Source: JAZSMJ01 sp045535815 (GTDB lineage Bacteria > Bacillota > Clostridia > Oscillospirales > CAG-272). Taken from it: DNA of 58,766 nt. The notes below the pieces were generated by a model. It saw nothing but the letters and a program-made list of their open reading frames with translations, was not told the DNA's origin and did no database searches. Location: NCBI GenBank assembly GCA_045535815.1, contig JAZSMJ010000051.1, positions 1 to 58,766 of the forward strand, in the 5' to 3' direction. Position numbers and translations under genes: made by a program. The stretch's first letter is position 1. Each line of letters begins with the position of its first letter. Shown here piece by piece: positions 16,256 through 24,706 of this stretch.

Positions 16256-17059
16256 ATGTATAAGATAATTGATTCACACACACATATTTATCCGGAGGCT
16301 ATTGCAGATAAAGCAGCAAAGAATCTCGGAGAGTTTTATAGGTTTAAAATAAACGGAAACGGCACGGAAAACGGAATCGAATCCGAAGCAAAAGAAATAG
16401 GTGTAAACGGATTTATTTTTCTGGCAGTTGCCACCAACGCTCACCAGGTTCAGAAGGTGAACGATATAATGGCAGAGTCTGTAAAAAGATCTCGCTTTGC
16501 AGGATTTGAAACTTACGGCTTTGGAGGAATACATCAGGACTATCCTGATTTTGAGGGAGAAGCAGAGCGTATTCTTTCATTAGGTCTTAAAGGCATAAAG
16601 ATTCACCCGGATATACAGCGCTTCGATCTTGAAAGCGTTAAGATGTATGAGCTTTGCGAAATAATAGAGGGCAGAATGCCTCTGTTTCTTCATATGGGAG
16701 ACGAAAGGGAAGAATACAGATATTCGGAGCCCAAAAAGCTTTCAAAGCTTCTTGACAGATTTCCGTCTCTTGAGGTTGTCGCAGCGCACCTTGGCGGATA
16801 TAAGGCGTGGGATGAGGCAAAGTGTCTGCACGGCAGACCGAACGTATGGTATGATAATTCAAGCGCACTCTGGGCATTGACTGTATCAGATGCGGAAAAG
16901 CTTACCGAGCAATGCGGATTTGACCGTGTTATGTTCGGCACCGATTATCCTGTATATAAGCTTAAGGATTACATAGATCTTTTTATGAAGCTTGATTTTA
17001 CCGAGCAACAAAGATGCGATATATTCTATAATAACGTTAAAAGCTTTTTGGGAGATTAA
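16256..17059 (+). CDS. Amidohydrolase-family protein (TIM-barrel metal hydrolase)
   Basis: 267 residues of the amidohydrolase-2/TatD-like type. Metal-binding blocks appear in order: DSHTHIYP (6-13), KGIKIHPD, LFLHMGDE, VVAAHLGGYKAW and VMFGTDYPVY. These supply the His, Lys and Asp ligands of a hydrolytic active site in the cytoplasm. It is the first gene of an operon with an FkbM-type methyltransferase (gap 4 bases) and a GH2 enzyme, so sugar-ester or lactone substrates are possible, but this is inference. The ribosome site is weak (AGCAAGCG). Confidence 0.82.
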   Translation: MYKIIDSHTHIYPEAIADKAAKNLGEFYRFKINGNGTENGIESEAKEIGVNGFIFLAVATNAHQVQKVNDIMAESVKRSRFAGFETYGFGGIHQDYPDFEGEAERILSLGLKGIKIHPDIQRFDLESVKMYELCEIIEGRMPLFLHMGDEREEYRYSEPKKLSKLLDRFPSLEVVAAHLGGYKAWDEAKCLHGRPNVWYDNSSALWALTVSDAEKLTEQCGFDRVMFGTDYPVYKLKDYIDLFMKLDFTEQQRCDIFYNNVKSFLGD

Positions 17060-17063
17060 ATTA

Positions 17064-18167
17064 ATGATGGATCTTTGGAGATACCTTGCTGAAGCTGACA
17101 AAATAATAGTGATGTATGGTATGGGAAACGGTGCAGATAAGATCTGCGCCGTTTTAGCAATGCACGGAATAGAGGTTTCTGATTTTTTTGCAAGTGACGG
17201 ATTTGTAAGAGGACACAGCTTCAGAGGGAAAAAGGTACTGAGCTATAGTGAGATTTGTGAAAAATACGATGACTTTATCGTTCTGGTATCCTTTGCAACG
17301 TCACTTCCCGACGTTCTTGAAAATATTTACAGAATAGCTTCAGAACGTGAGCTTTATATACCGGACGTTCCGGTTGCAGGAGATATAGTATTTGATTCAG
17401 AGTTTTATAAAGCTAATAAAGACAGCTTTGATATTGCAAGAGGTTATTTATCGGATGACAGATCTCTCGAAGTGTTTGATGAGATCATAAAATATAAGCT
17501 TAGCGGAAAACTCAATCATTTGATCGCAAGCGAGTGTGATGTAGGCGAAATATTTAACGTTTTGGGTAATGATCTCATAGAAAGCATTGAATCATTTGCT
17601 GATCTTGGAGCATATACGGGCGATACTGCGACGTATTACTCGAGTGTTTTTCCGAATTTAAAAAGAATTACTGCAGTAGAGCCAGATAGGAAGAATATCA
17701 ACAAACTATCAAGACGTATGGAAGAATTAAGCTCCGTATCGGGTATAGAATATAATATACACAACGTATGCGCATGGAATGAAAAGGGAATATCAGAGTT
17801 TTCCGTAGGTCTTGGCAGAGGTTCCTCAAAGGCTGAAAAAAACGTTTGCGGAATATCTCTTGGATCATCTGTCAAAACAGTAGAGATTGAGACCGATACT
17901 CTTGATAATGTTTTGAACGGTGATAAGGTCGATTTCATCAAGTATGACGTTGAGGGTTCAGAATACGAGGCTTTAATGGGGTCTGTTGAATCAATAAGAA
18001 AGCACCGTCCTCTTCTTTTAGTTTCTGCGTATCACAGAAGTGACGATCTGTTTAAGCTTATATTGAAAATCAAAGAAATACTGCCTGGATACAAGCTGTA
18101 TCTCAGAAGATTCAGATACGTTCCTGCATGGGATATCAACATTTACGCTGTACCGCAAGAGAGGTAA
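17064..18167 (+). CDS. FkbM-family methyltransferase with N-terminal nucleotide-binding-like domain
   Basis: 368 residues. The C-terminal half is an FkbM-type SAM methyltransferase: ADLGAYTGDTATYY (motif I), ITAVEPDRKN, and DFIKYDVEGSEYEAL with the family's conserved D-x-E-G-x-E. The N-terminal 120 residues (KIIVMYGMGNGADKICAVL, FFASDGFVRG) resemble a small Rossmann domain found in other glycan-associated proteins. FkbM enzymes methylate sugar or polyketide hydroxyls. ATG 17064 follows GGGAGA. It sits four bases after the amidohydrolase and six before the GH2 gene. Confidence 0.83.
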   Translation: MMDLWRYLAEADKIIVMYGMGNGADKICAVLAMHGIEVSDFFASDGFVRGHSFRGKKVLSYSEICEKYDDFIVLVSFATSLPDVLENIYRIASERELYIPDVPVAGDIVFDSEFYKANKDSFDIARGYLSDDRSLEVFDEIIKYKLSGKLNHLIASECDVGEIFNVLGNDLIESIESFADLGAYTGDTATYYSSVFPNLKRITAVEPDRKNINKLSRRMEELSSVSGIEYNIHNVCAWNEKGISEFSVGLGRGSSKAEKNVCGISLGSSVKTVEIETDTLDNVLNGDKVDFIKYDVEGSEYEALMGSVESIRKHRPLLLVSAYHRSDDLFKLILKIKEILPGYKLYLRRFRYVPAWDINIYAVPQER

Positions 18168-18173
18168 CTATAG

Positions 18174-19886
18174 ATGAAGTCAGAAAAAAACAAACAGTCT
18201 TTTTGCAGTCTGTATACCCCATTTGAAAGCGATAATGAGCATAGCTGGGATGAATATCCGAGACCTCAAATGAAGAGGGATTCTTTTTTCAGCCTTTGCG
18301 GTGAATGGACTTTATTTGCAGGATCTGAAAATCTCGGCATTATAAAAGTTCCTTTTCCGCCACAGTCGAGAATATCGGGAATAGAAGCTGATGCGTCAAA
18401 GCTTGAATATTTTGTATATAAAAAAGAGTTCGTAATTGAAAGCTCTTTTATCAGAGATAAGGTTATACTTCATTTCGGTGCGGTCGATCAAATTGCTCTC
18501 GTTTATATAAACGGAAAAAAGGTTGGGGAGCATACGGGTGGATATATTCCTTTTTCCTTTGATGTAACGGAATACGTTAAAGAGGGTATAAATTCAATAT
18601 CCGTTGAGGTAACCGATACGCTTGATACCGATATTCCTTACGGTAAACAGAGAAAAAACAGGGGTGGTATGTGGTATACTCCCATAAGCGGTATATGGCA
18701 ACCCGTTTGGCTTGAGAGTGTTCCGGATAGCTATATAAGCTCTATAAAAATAAAGCCAACACTTGACAGTGTTACGATAGATACTGTTGGCGGTAATAAA
18801 GAAAAAAAGATAAAAATAAATGGAATTGATTCCGAGTATTCTTATTTGGGAGATTCTGTTACGATAAAAATTGACACACCACAGCTTTGGTCTCCGGAGC
18901 ATCCTTTTCTTTACGAGTTTTCTATTGATTGCGGTGATGATCATATTGAGTCGTACTTTGCACTCAGACGTGTAGATATAAAAAGCGAAAATAACAAAAG
19001 CTATATATGCCTGAATAATAAACCGTACTTCTTTCACGGCATACTCGATCAGGGCTATTTCAGTGATGGAATATACACTCCGGCAACACCGAGGGGCTAT
19101 ATTTATGATATTCTGACAATGAAAAGGCTCGGTTTTAATACCCTTAGAAAGCATATAAAAATAGAGCCGGAGCTTTTTTACTATTACTGTGACAAATACG
19201 GTATGATAGTCTTTCAGGATATGGTCAACAGCGGTAAATACAACTTTATGTTAGATACGGCTTTGCCTACTGTTGGTCTTAAAAGAGGTATATCTCACAA
19301 AGCAAGCAAAAAAAGAAAAGAGCTGTTTGAAAACAGCATAAGAGAAACTGCTACTCTTCTTTACAATCATCCTAGCGTATGCTACTACACCATTTTCAAC
19401 GAGGGCTGGGGACAGTACGATGCAGACAGAATATATTCGGAAATGAAGTCATACGATTCAACACGAATATGGGATGCAACGTCCGGATGGTTTACCGAAA
19501 GCAAGAGCGACGTTCAAAGTGAACACGTATATTTCAAAAAAATCGATTTGAAAGTTGATCCGAATATGCCTTTGGTCCTTTCCGAGTTCGGAGGATATTC
19601 ACTTCCGATAGAGGAACATTGCTTTAATTTGAATAAAGAATACGGTTATAAATCCTTTAAGAATAAGGGCGAGCTTATGAGCGGAATAGAAAATCTCTAT
19701 ACTAACGAGATCATTCCTATGATAAAAAAAGGTCTGTGCGCAACAGTTCTTACTCAGGTAAGCGACGTTGAGGATGAGATAAACGGACTTGTAACATATG
19801 ACAGACAGGTGATTAAGGTTGACGAAAAAAGAATGAAGAGGCTTTCCGAACTGCTATATAAAGCATTTGATGATTCTATTAAATAA
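18174..19886 (+). CDS. Glycoside hydrolase family 2 enzyme
   Basis: 570 residues without signal peptide, so cytoplasmic. Three GH2 parts are visible: a sugar-binding jelly-roll (about 30-180, KVPFPPQSRISG-like then VYINGKKVGEHTGGYIPFSFDVT), an Ig-like domain, and a TIM barrel. The acid/base lies in TIFNEGWGQYD (Glu near 409) and the nucleophile in LVLSEFGGYS (Glu near 471). The barrel is compact compared with LacZ, and the subtype (galactosidase, glucuronidase, other) cannot be fixed. Last gene of the amidohydrolase-FkbM-GH2 operon, before a terminator. Confidence 0.88.
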   Translation: MKSEKNKQSFCSLYTPFESDNEHSWDEYPRPQMKRDSFFSLCGEWTLFAGSENLGIIKVPFPPQSRISGIEADASKLEYFVYKKEFVIESSFIRDKVILHFGAVDQIALVYINGKKVGEHTGGYIPFSFDVTEYVKEGINSISVEVTDTLDTDIPYGKQRKNRGGMWYTPISGIWQPVWLESVPDSYISSIKIKPTLDSVTIDTVGGNKEKKIKINGIDSEYSYLGDSVTIKIDTPQLWSPEHPFLYEFSIDCGDDHIESYFALRRVDIKSENNKSYICLNNKPYFFHGILDQGYFSDGIYTPATPRGYIYDILTMKRLGFNTLRKHIKIEPELFYYYCDKYGMIVFQDMVNSGKYNFMLDTALPTVGLKRGISHKASKKRKELFENSIRETATLLYNHPSVCYYTIFNEGWGQYDADRIYSEMKSYDSTRIWDATSGWFTESKSDVQSEHVYFKKIDLKVDPNMPLVLSEFGGYSLPIEEHCFNLNKEYGYKSFKNKGELMSGIENLYTNEIIPMIKKGLCATVLTQVSDVEDEINGLVTYDRQVIKVDEKRMKRLSELLYKAFDDSIK

Positions 19887-19887
19887 A

Positions 19888-19922
19888 AGAAGCTCTCAAC
19901 ACTTGAGTTGAGAGCTTTTGTC
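19888..19922. terminator. Terminator shared by the GH2 operon and the convergent CofE-like gene
   Basis: AAGCTCTCAA-CACTTGA-TTGAGAGCTT type stem (about 19890-19917), T-rich on the plus side and A-rich on the other. Confidence 0.85.
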
Positions 19923-19932
19923 TTATGGTAGA

Positions 19933-21126
19933 TTATTCTGTTGTGTAGTTATCGAAGTAACCCTGGATATAAACGATAGGCGTACCCTTATCGCCGGATC
20001 CGGATGTAAGATCGCAAAGAGAACCGATAAGGTCGGTGAGACGTCTGGGAGTTGTTCCTTCAGAAACCATCTGACCTACGAGGTTACCGTCCTTTTCCTG
20101 AATCTTCTTCTTGATTGCATCTTTAAGTGCATCTCCGGAAAGAGCTGCAAAGTCATTATCTGCAAGATATTTGAGCTTGAGCTCATTAGGCGTGCCCTCA
20201 AGACCGGACGTGTAAGCAGGAGAAACAACCGGGTCTGCAAGCTCCCATATCTTTCCAACGGGATCCTTGAATGCTCCGTCTCCGTAAACCATTACTTCAA
20301 CGTGCTTTCCTGTCTTTTCAAGGAGTGATTTCTGAATTTCTTCAACGAGCTCCTGACAATCTCTGGGGAAGAGCTTTACCTGATCTTCGGTTGACTTGTT
20401 GGAGCCAAGCAGACCGTAGTTTTCGTTATATCCGCTGCCGTTTACGGGAGCGTTAAGAATCTCATCAAGTCCGAGAACGATATCGGCACCCGCAGCCTTA
20501 AGAATTCTCTTTGTTCTTGCTCTTGTGTGTATATCGCATCAGAGATCGTTCTTGGTGTATCCAAGGATTGCTCTCGGATTATTTGCAAAGATTATTTCAA
20601 CCTCAGCGCCCGATTCCTTGATAAGTGTCTCATAATATTCAACGTAGTCAACACCGGTGAAATGATGCTTTTCATAACCGAAAAGCTCACGGTATTTTTC
20701 AAGAGAGAGAACGTCCTTGTAAGGATCAACGCCCTTTTCATCAAGTGCATCGATGCTTATGAGATGGTTTCCAACCTCATCTGAAGGATAGGAGAGCATA
20801 AGAACTATTTTCTTCGCTCCCTTAGCAATACCGCGCAGACAAATTGCAAAACGGTTACGGCTGAGAATGGGGAAGATAACTCCAACGGTTTCTCCGCCGA
20901 ATTTTGCACGAACGTCGTCTGCAATATTATCAACGGAAGCGTAGTTACCCTGAGCACGTGCAACTATGGCTTCTGTCATTGCAACAACGTCTCTGTCACG
21001 GATAGCAAAGCCTTCGTCTGCAGATACATCGAGAACGGAATTTGTTACGATTTCAACGAGGTTATCCCCGTTACGAATGATGGGGGCTCTGACCCCTCGG
21101 GATACTGTACCAATCGTACGACTCAT
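19933..21126 (-). CDS. CofE-like (coenzyme F420-0:glutamate ligase family) protein with an in-frame UGA
   Basis: One continuous frame of 397 codons interrupted once, at codon 196 (20541-20539), by TGA followed by TGC (Cys). The first part has TVSRGVRAPIIRNGDNLVEIV, VVAMTEAIVARAQGNY and GVIFPILSRNRFAICLRGIA; the second has CDIHTRARTKRIL, GYNENYGLLGSNKSTEDQVKLFPRDCQE, VMVYGDGAFKDPVGKIWELADPVVSPAYT and TTPRRLTDLIGSLCDLTSGSGDKGTP. Conservation-like quality is equal on both sides. Enzymes of this fold add glutamate to F420-0; the role in Clostridia without F420 is unknown. RBS AAAGGAGAG precedes the ATG. The UGA may be selenocysteine, a recent nonsense mutation or an assembly error; no good bacterial SECIS hairpin was found. 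Confidence 0.75.
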
Positions 21127-21246
21127 AATTTTTTTCTCTCCTTTTTGGACCGTACACTGACGGAAAATAAGTCACCTAACACGACTTTTAATTTTATCAC
21201 ACTTTTTATCTTTCGTCAATAGAATTGTCATATTTTTTCGATATTT

Positions 21247-21954
21247 TTATCTTATTTTTTCTGTATTTGACCCTTGGCGTATCTCCATTCTTTTCCAGCT
21301 GACAAATCCGTACAGATCGTTTACCAAAAAAGCTACGAAACAGACAATGACGGAAATATACCTTGTATCCTTTATACTTGCCAGAATCCATAATATTATA
21401 AGAACTATATCGTTTAAAGCATATGCAACGGCATAGTATGGACTTCTTTTGAAGGTAAGATAGACTGCTGCAAAGCTTGTTGTTACCGATACGGTACTCG
21501 GAATGATATTTGCTGTATTTAAATTTTTTAAAATAAAATAGAATACAAACGTTACTGCTATGGTTAAAACTGTCATCAAAAATATATCATATTTTTTAAG
21601 CTGACTCACTTTTACCTCAGATCTGTTTCCGTTGTAAGGATTTCTAAGCCATGATACAAGAGCTATAATTGACATAGGAAGAGTCATACCGATATACGTG
21701 ATCATTTCTCCATAATAATTGAAGAAGAAGGAAATAATACCGTATAAAATACTGAATATAACCATTAATACCTGACCTATGGGATTTCCTTTTGCATTAA
21801 ATATCAAAGAAGTTATCCCCACAAGAGATGCAATCAGGTTTAAATAATTTTCTCTGTCAAATATACAAAATGCCAGTACTGTAAGTATGGCTGAACAGAA
21901 CCAGAGAGCCTTTTCTGTTTTTGTAAAGTAATCATTTGCGGATCTAAAAATCAT
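21247..21954 (-). CDS. pnuC: PnuC-family vitamin transporter
   Basis: Membrane transporter of the PnuC type, normally for nicotinamide riboside, with relatives for thiamine or riboflavin. Visible: FRSANDYFTKTEKALWF at the start, about seven membrane segments, LVGITSLIFNAKGNPIGQVLMVIFSILYGIISF, SWLRNPY, and the C-terminal YAVAYALNDIVLIILWILASIKDTRYISVIVCFVAFLVNDLYGFVSWKRM with the W/N residues that line the substrate tunnel. MIFRS (21954) is taken as the start; an upstream in-frame ATG at 21981 would lie in the attenuator tail. An attenuator precedes it (21971-22070). Confidence 0.88.
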   Translation of the reverse strand: MIFRSANDYFTKTEKALWFCSAILTVLAFCIFDRENYLNLIASLVGITSLIFNAKGNPIGQVLMVIFSILYGIISFFFNYYGEMITYIGMTLPMSIIALVSWLRNPYNGNRSEVKVSQLKKYDIFLMTVLTIAVTFVFYFILKNLNTANIIPSTVSVTTSFAAVYLTFKRSPYYAVAYALNDIVLIILWILASIKDTRYISVIVCFVAFLVNDLYGFVSWKRMEIRQGSNTEKIR

Positions 21955-21970
21955 AATAAAATCGCTCCGT

Positions 21971-22033
21971 AAAAAAAGCATCCGATATCACATCTTCTAA
22001 GACCTAACGATGTGAAACGAATGCTTAAGCATT
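21971..22033 (-). promoter_or_regulatory. pnuC leader attenuator: terminator with overlapping alternative hairpin
   Basis: On the minus strand GCATTCG-TT-TCACATC (22024-22009) pairs with GATGTGA-TAT-CGGATGC (21994-21978), 14 pairs around a 14-base loop, followed by seven T (21977-21971): a strong terminator before pnuC. A perfect palindrome AATGCTTAAGCATT (22020-22033) uses the same GCATT bases, so the two structures exclude each other. Upstream, a small CTGCC-ACCG-GGTAG hairpin lies near the 5' end (22040-22053). The whole leader is about 100 nt. I recognise no known riboswitch class; a ligand such as NAD-related vitamins is inference. Confidence 0.7.
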
Positions 22034-22064
22034 ATTCTACCCGGTGGCAGTAATATTTTTATAT

Positions 22065-22093
22065 ACTATAACATAGTTTCGTTCTTTTTGCAA
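22065..22093 (-). promoter_or_regulatory. pnuC promoter
   Basis: Minus strand TTGCAA (22093-22088), 17 bases, TATAGT (22070-22065). Start near 22058, so the attenuator is at the very 5' end of the RNA. Confidence 0.65.
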
Positions 22094-22095
22094 GT

Positions 22096-22148
22096 CTTAA
22101 TAACCTTTTTTGTTTTACGTAAGCGAGACAGAGAATATCAGAGCCTGA
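22096..22148 (-). repeat. Degenerate copy of the 3' end of the 22859-24706 gene
   Basis: About 53 bases nearly identical to 22857-22913, including ACGTAAG, GAGAATATCAGAGCCTGA and TAATAACC. The original encodes the last 17 or so residues (QALIFSALTYVKQKRGY) plus stop; this copy has a one-base loss that breaks the frame. It forms a direct repeat with the intact gene end, 761 bases away, flanking the XRE gene. Confidence 0.85.
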
Positions 22149-22151
22149 AAA

Positions 22152-22200
22152 AAATAAAACTGCTTACACCTATTAAAGTGTGAGCAGTTTTTTTGTAGAC
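22152..22200. terminator. Terminator of the XRE gene
   Basis: ACTGCTTACACCTATTAAAGTGTGAGCAGT forms an imperfect stem (ACTGCT-ACAC/GTGT-AGCAGT) with A/T runs on both sides; the minus-strand tail is TTTTATTTTTTT. Confidence 0.8.
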
Positions 22201-22218
22201 TTTTTTAATATACGATTC

Positions 22219-22764
22219 TCATAAAAATTTGATTTTAATTTTAGGCATTTTCCAGATATGTTTTTTCCCGTTCTTATTTTTAATAACGATTTTCATAATG
22301 ATAAGTACAACGGCAACTATAATGGCGCATATAATCAAACCTATCCACAAAGGCGATAAAACCCATAACCAAGGCCAAGTTATTGTGCCTGTCAATTTTA
22401 AAATTATAAATACCATTGCTACAATACCGAAAAAACTTAAATTGATTGTTTCCTCGGTATTTGTAAAATATCGACCGCTTTCAAGAGAGAAACGGCACTC
22501 TTCTAAAATGCGAATAGTGTTTTCTTCAACTTTTTTGCGGTAATTATCTTCTGGTATTTTTTCGCCTAATAATAGCTCATTGACAGATATATTAAGTAAT
22601 TCACACAAAGGTTGTAGCAATGACACATCTGGAAAATTTTTTCCGTTTTCCCAGCGAGATACCGTTTTATTGCTAACCCCTAATTTTTCGGCAACTTGTT
22701 CTTGGGTTAAATTACATTCTTTTCTGCAATTCGCAATAAATCTTCCAATTTTTTCTTGGTCCAT
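22219..22764 (-). CDS. XRE-family regulator with C-terminal membrane segments
   Basis: 181 residues. Residues 1-70 are a Cro/C1-type helix-turn-helix (IGRFIANCRKECNLTQEQVAEKLGVSNKTVSRWENGKNFPDVSLLQPLCELLNIS). Two membrane segments follow (FFGIVAMVFIILKLTG and WVLSPLWIGLIICAIIVAVVLIIMKI, about 109-160), so this is a membrane-attached DNA-binding protein, probably relaying an envelope signal. RBS AAGGAGATGATGAT is strong. It sits alone between two copies of a neighbouring gene's 3' end, so it was probably inserted as a single-gene unit. Confidence 0.88.
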   Translation of the reverse strand: MDQEKIGRFIANCRKECNLTQEQVAEKLGVSNKTVSRWENGKNFPDVSLLQPLCELLNISVNELLLGEKIPEDNYRKKVEENTIRILEECRFSLESGRYFTNTEETINLSFFGIVAMVFIILKLTGTITWPWLWVLSPLWIGLIICAIIVAVVLIIMKIVIKNKNGKKHIWKMPKIKIKFL

Positions 22765-22856
22765 ATCATCATCTCCTTGTAGAAATTATATTATGTTTAT
22801 TATAAGAATAACAGGACATAGAATGAGAATGTGATATTTTTGGAAGTCTAAAGAAA

Positions 22857-22913
22857 CTTTAATAACCTCTTTTCTGTTTTACGTAAGTGAGAGCAGAGAA
22901 TATCAGAGCCTGA
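22857..22913 (-). repeat. Direct-repeat partner: intact 3' end of the neighbouring gene
   Basis: This is the authentic end of the 615-codon gene and matches 22096-22148 with a few substitutions and small gaps. The pair brackets the XRE gene with its promoter and terminator. Confidence 0.85.
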
Positions 22914-24706
22914 TCGGCACAAGTCCATCCTGACTCAACCGTTTTGTTTCCTCTTGTGTAATGAGGCACGAAACCGTCTCTGCTGATAAGCTCAAGTATG
23001 CGTTGATATATCTTCTTTGGATCTGAGGTCTTCTCAAGAGCTAACAGCAAAAGAGCAAGATCGGAAGAAAATAACATATCGCAGTTATTATATGAGCAAA
23101 CGAAGAGCTCGTTTGAGTATTCTGATAAATATTTTTCAAGGAAGAAGGCCTCTTCCTCGGAAGAATATGCTCCGAAATTAAGCAAAACAGCAAGACATAC
23201 AGATTTTAAGCTGACGTATCTTTGGGTGATATCATACGGTATATCCTTGCGTGTAAGACAGCTCGGACAACAGTAAAAATTTGCATTATTGCGTTCTTTA
23301 AGAGATATTTTGTTTGAGATATCGCAATAATCACAGTAAGCGTGTCTGAATCTCGGATGTCTGACGGATGCCTCTCTTAACGGATAATTGTGATAGATAG
23401 TTTGATTTGAAGTATAATGCTTTCTGAAGCTTTTTCTTGACAACAGATATGCATCGGTTATATCCTTTGGGATATCACTGTAAACGGTTGTCAATCTGCT
23501 GATTGCATCTATATAAAGAAGATCGGAAACAATGCTTCCTTGTGCGGTTATGCCTTTATGAAAGATATCGTATCTGAACTCGTCCTCAAGACCGTAAAAG
23601 GAAAGAGAAAAGGAATTCATATCTAAAGTCATAGCCTTGGCAGAATAATACAGCAGTTCCTTGTATTTTTCTTTCTCTGCGTATCCGGTGCTTTCGAGAT
23701 ACGTTAATACAGTTAACATTACGTAAGAAAGATAATACGAGCTTTTATCGCAACTTAATATATTTGATACAGTGCCGTCTGAATTATAAGCATAAGATAT
23801 TTTATTATCTCTTTGATATACGTCGTAATAAAATTCGCAGATTCTTCTGAGCTGATGATTCAAACCTAATTCCTTTAATGCTAGCGCAGAAATATACTGT
23901 GTTCGTGCATCACAGATATCACTTGAAAAATCTGAAGCTATACAGCCAAAAGGAGATTGCAGAGCAGTTAACGACTGAGCACATGAAAGAGCTATTGTGT
24001 ATAGCTCGGTATTGTAATACTTATCTTTTATTTTCCTGAAAATCTCTTGATAATACTCTTTGGTATCTCTGATCAAAGCACTTCTGATTTCCGAAGGATA
24101 AATAGCGAACGTACTGATATCCGAGACACAATTAGTTAGCTGACGCAGTGCTATATCGGGAGGACCGAATGAAAATATCAGGCTTCCGTATCCTCGATTA
24201 AGCTCAATAGTTCGGGTTGCCTCAATATAATCACAGCTCCCGCACAGCATTATATACAGTCTGATATCATTATTTGATATCATAATGCAGTTTCTTTGCA
24301 CCGAATCGACCTTATATTTAGGATAATGAAATGCTTCGGCGTCCGACGTGACCGTAAGCTTAAAGGATACCTTCTTCAAGGTGTAAAAGCTTCTGATGAA
24401 AACGTTTCTTTCGGGTAGGGGATAATCGTACAAAAGTGCATCGTATGCAGCTTCGGAATATTCTGTATTTCCAAGAGGATCTACTCCTCTTGATATTTTT
24501 GTCATATGTATACTTGAAGAATCCATAAATTCCGATACGGCATACAAAGCGGAGAATTGCTCAACTGATAAGGATATTACGGGTGAATCCTTATAATATG
24601 ATCTGAGAGTCCATATATCCGGACCTTTTATTGAGGCTCGAACCTTACCGTTTCCGACAGCGGAAAAATCAGAGCCAACATCAAACTGATTTGTATAGTA
24701 TTTCAT
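22859..24706 (-). CDS. Hypothetical protein, probable (alpha/alpha)6-type carbohydrate enzyme with a zinc-ribbon insert
   Basis: 615 residues, no signal peptide. I do not recognise a named family. The first 210 residues are beta-rich; from about 225 there are repeated helical hairpins (YTIALSCAQSLTALQSPFGCIASDFSSD, ARTQYISALALKELGLNHQLRRICEFYYDVYQ, ...ESGWTCADQALIFSALTYV), as in toroid-type glycoside hydrolases. Near 455-480 there is CDYCD...CCPSC, four cysteines spaced like a zinc ribbon, which is unusual for such enzymes. Its ATG overlaps the trmL stop by four bases, so it is translated with trmL. The extreme 3' end is duplicated at 22096-22148. Confidence 0.6.
   Translation of the reverse strand: MKYYTNQFDVGSDFSAVGNGKVRASIKGPDIWTLRSYYKDSPVISLSVEQFSALYAVSEFMDSSSIHMTKISRGVDPLGNTEYSEAAYDALLYDYPLPERNVFIRSFYTLKKVSFKLTVTSDAEAFHYPKYKVDSVQRNCIMISNNDIRLYIMLCGSCDYIEATRTIELNRGYGSLIFSFGPPDIALRQLTNCVSDISTFAIYPSEIRSALIRDTKEYYQEIFRKIKDKYYNTELYTIALSCAQSLTALQSPFGCIASDFSSDICDARTQYISALALKELGLNHQLRRICEFYYDVYQRDNKISYAYNSDGTVSNILSCDKSSYYLSYVMLTVLTYLESTGYAEKEKYKELLYYSAKAMTLDMNSFSLSFYGLEDEFRYDIFHKGITAQGSIVSDLLYIDAISRLTTVYSDIPKDITDAYLLSRKSFRKHYTSNQTIYHNYPLREASVRHPRFRHAYCDYCDISNKISLKERNNANFYCCPSCLTRKDIPYDITQRYVSLKSVCLAVLLNFGAYSSEEEAFFLEKYLSEYSNELFVCSYNNCDMLFSSDLALLLLALEKTSDPKKIYQRILELISRDGFVPHYTRGNKTVESGWTCADQALIFSALTYVKQKRGY

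Noticed and set aside
19933..21126. UGA reassigned to Trp or Gly in this organism
   Set aside because: Many genes end in TGA at sensible places (for example the SGNH hydrolase, the QueG-like gene and the ECF sigma gene), and only one internal TGA was seen.
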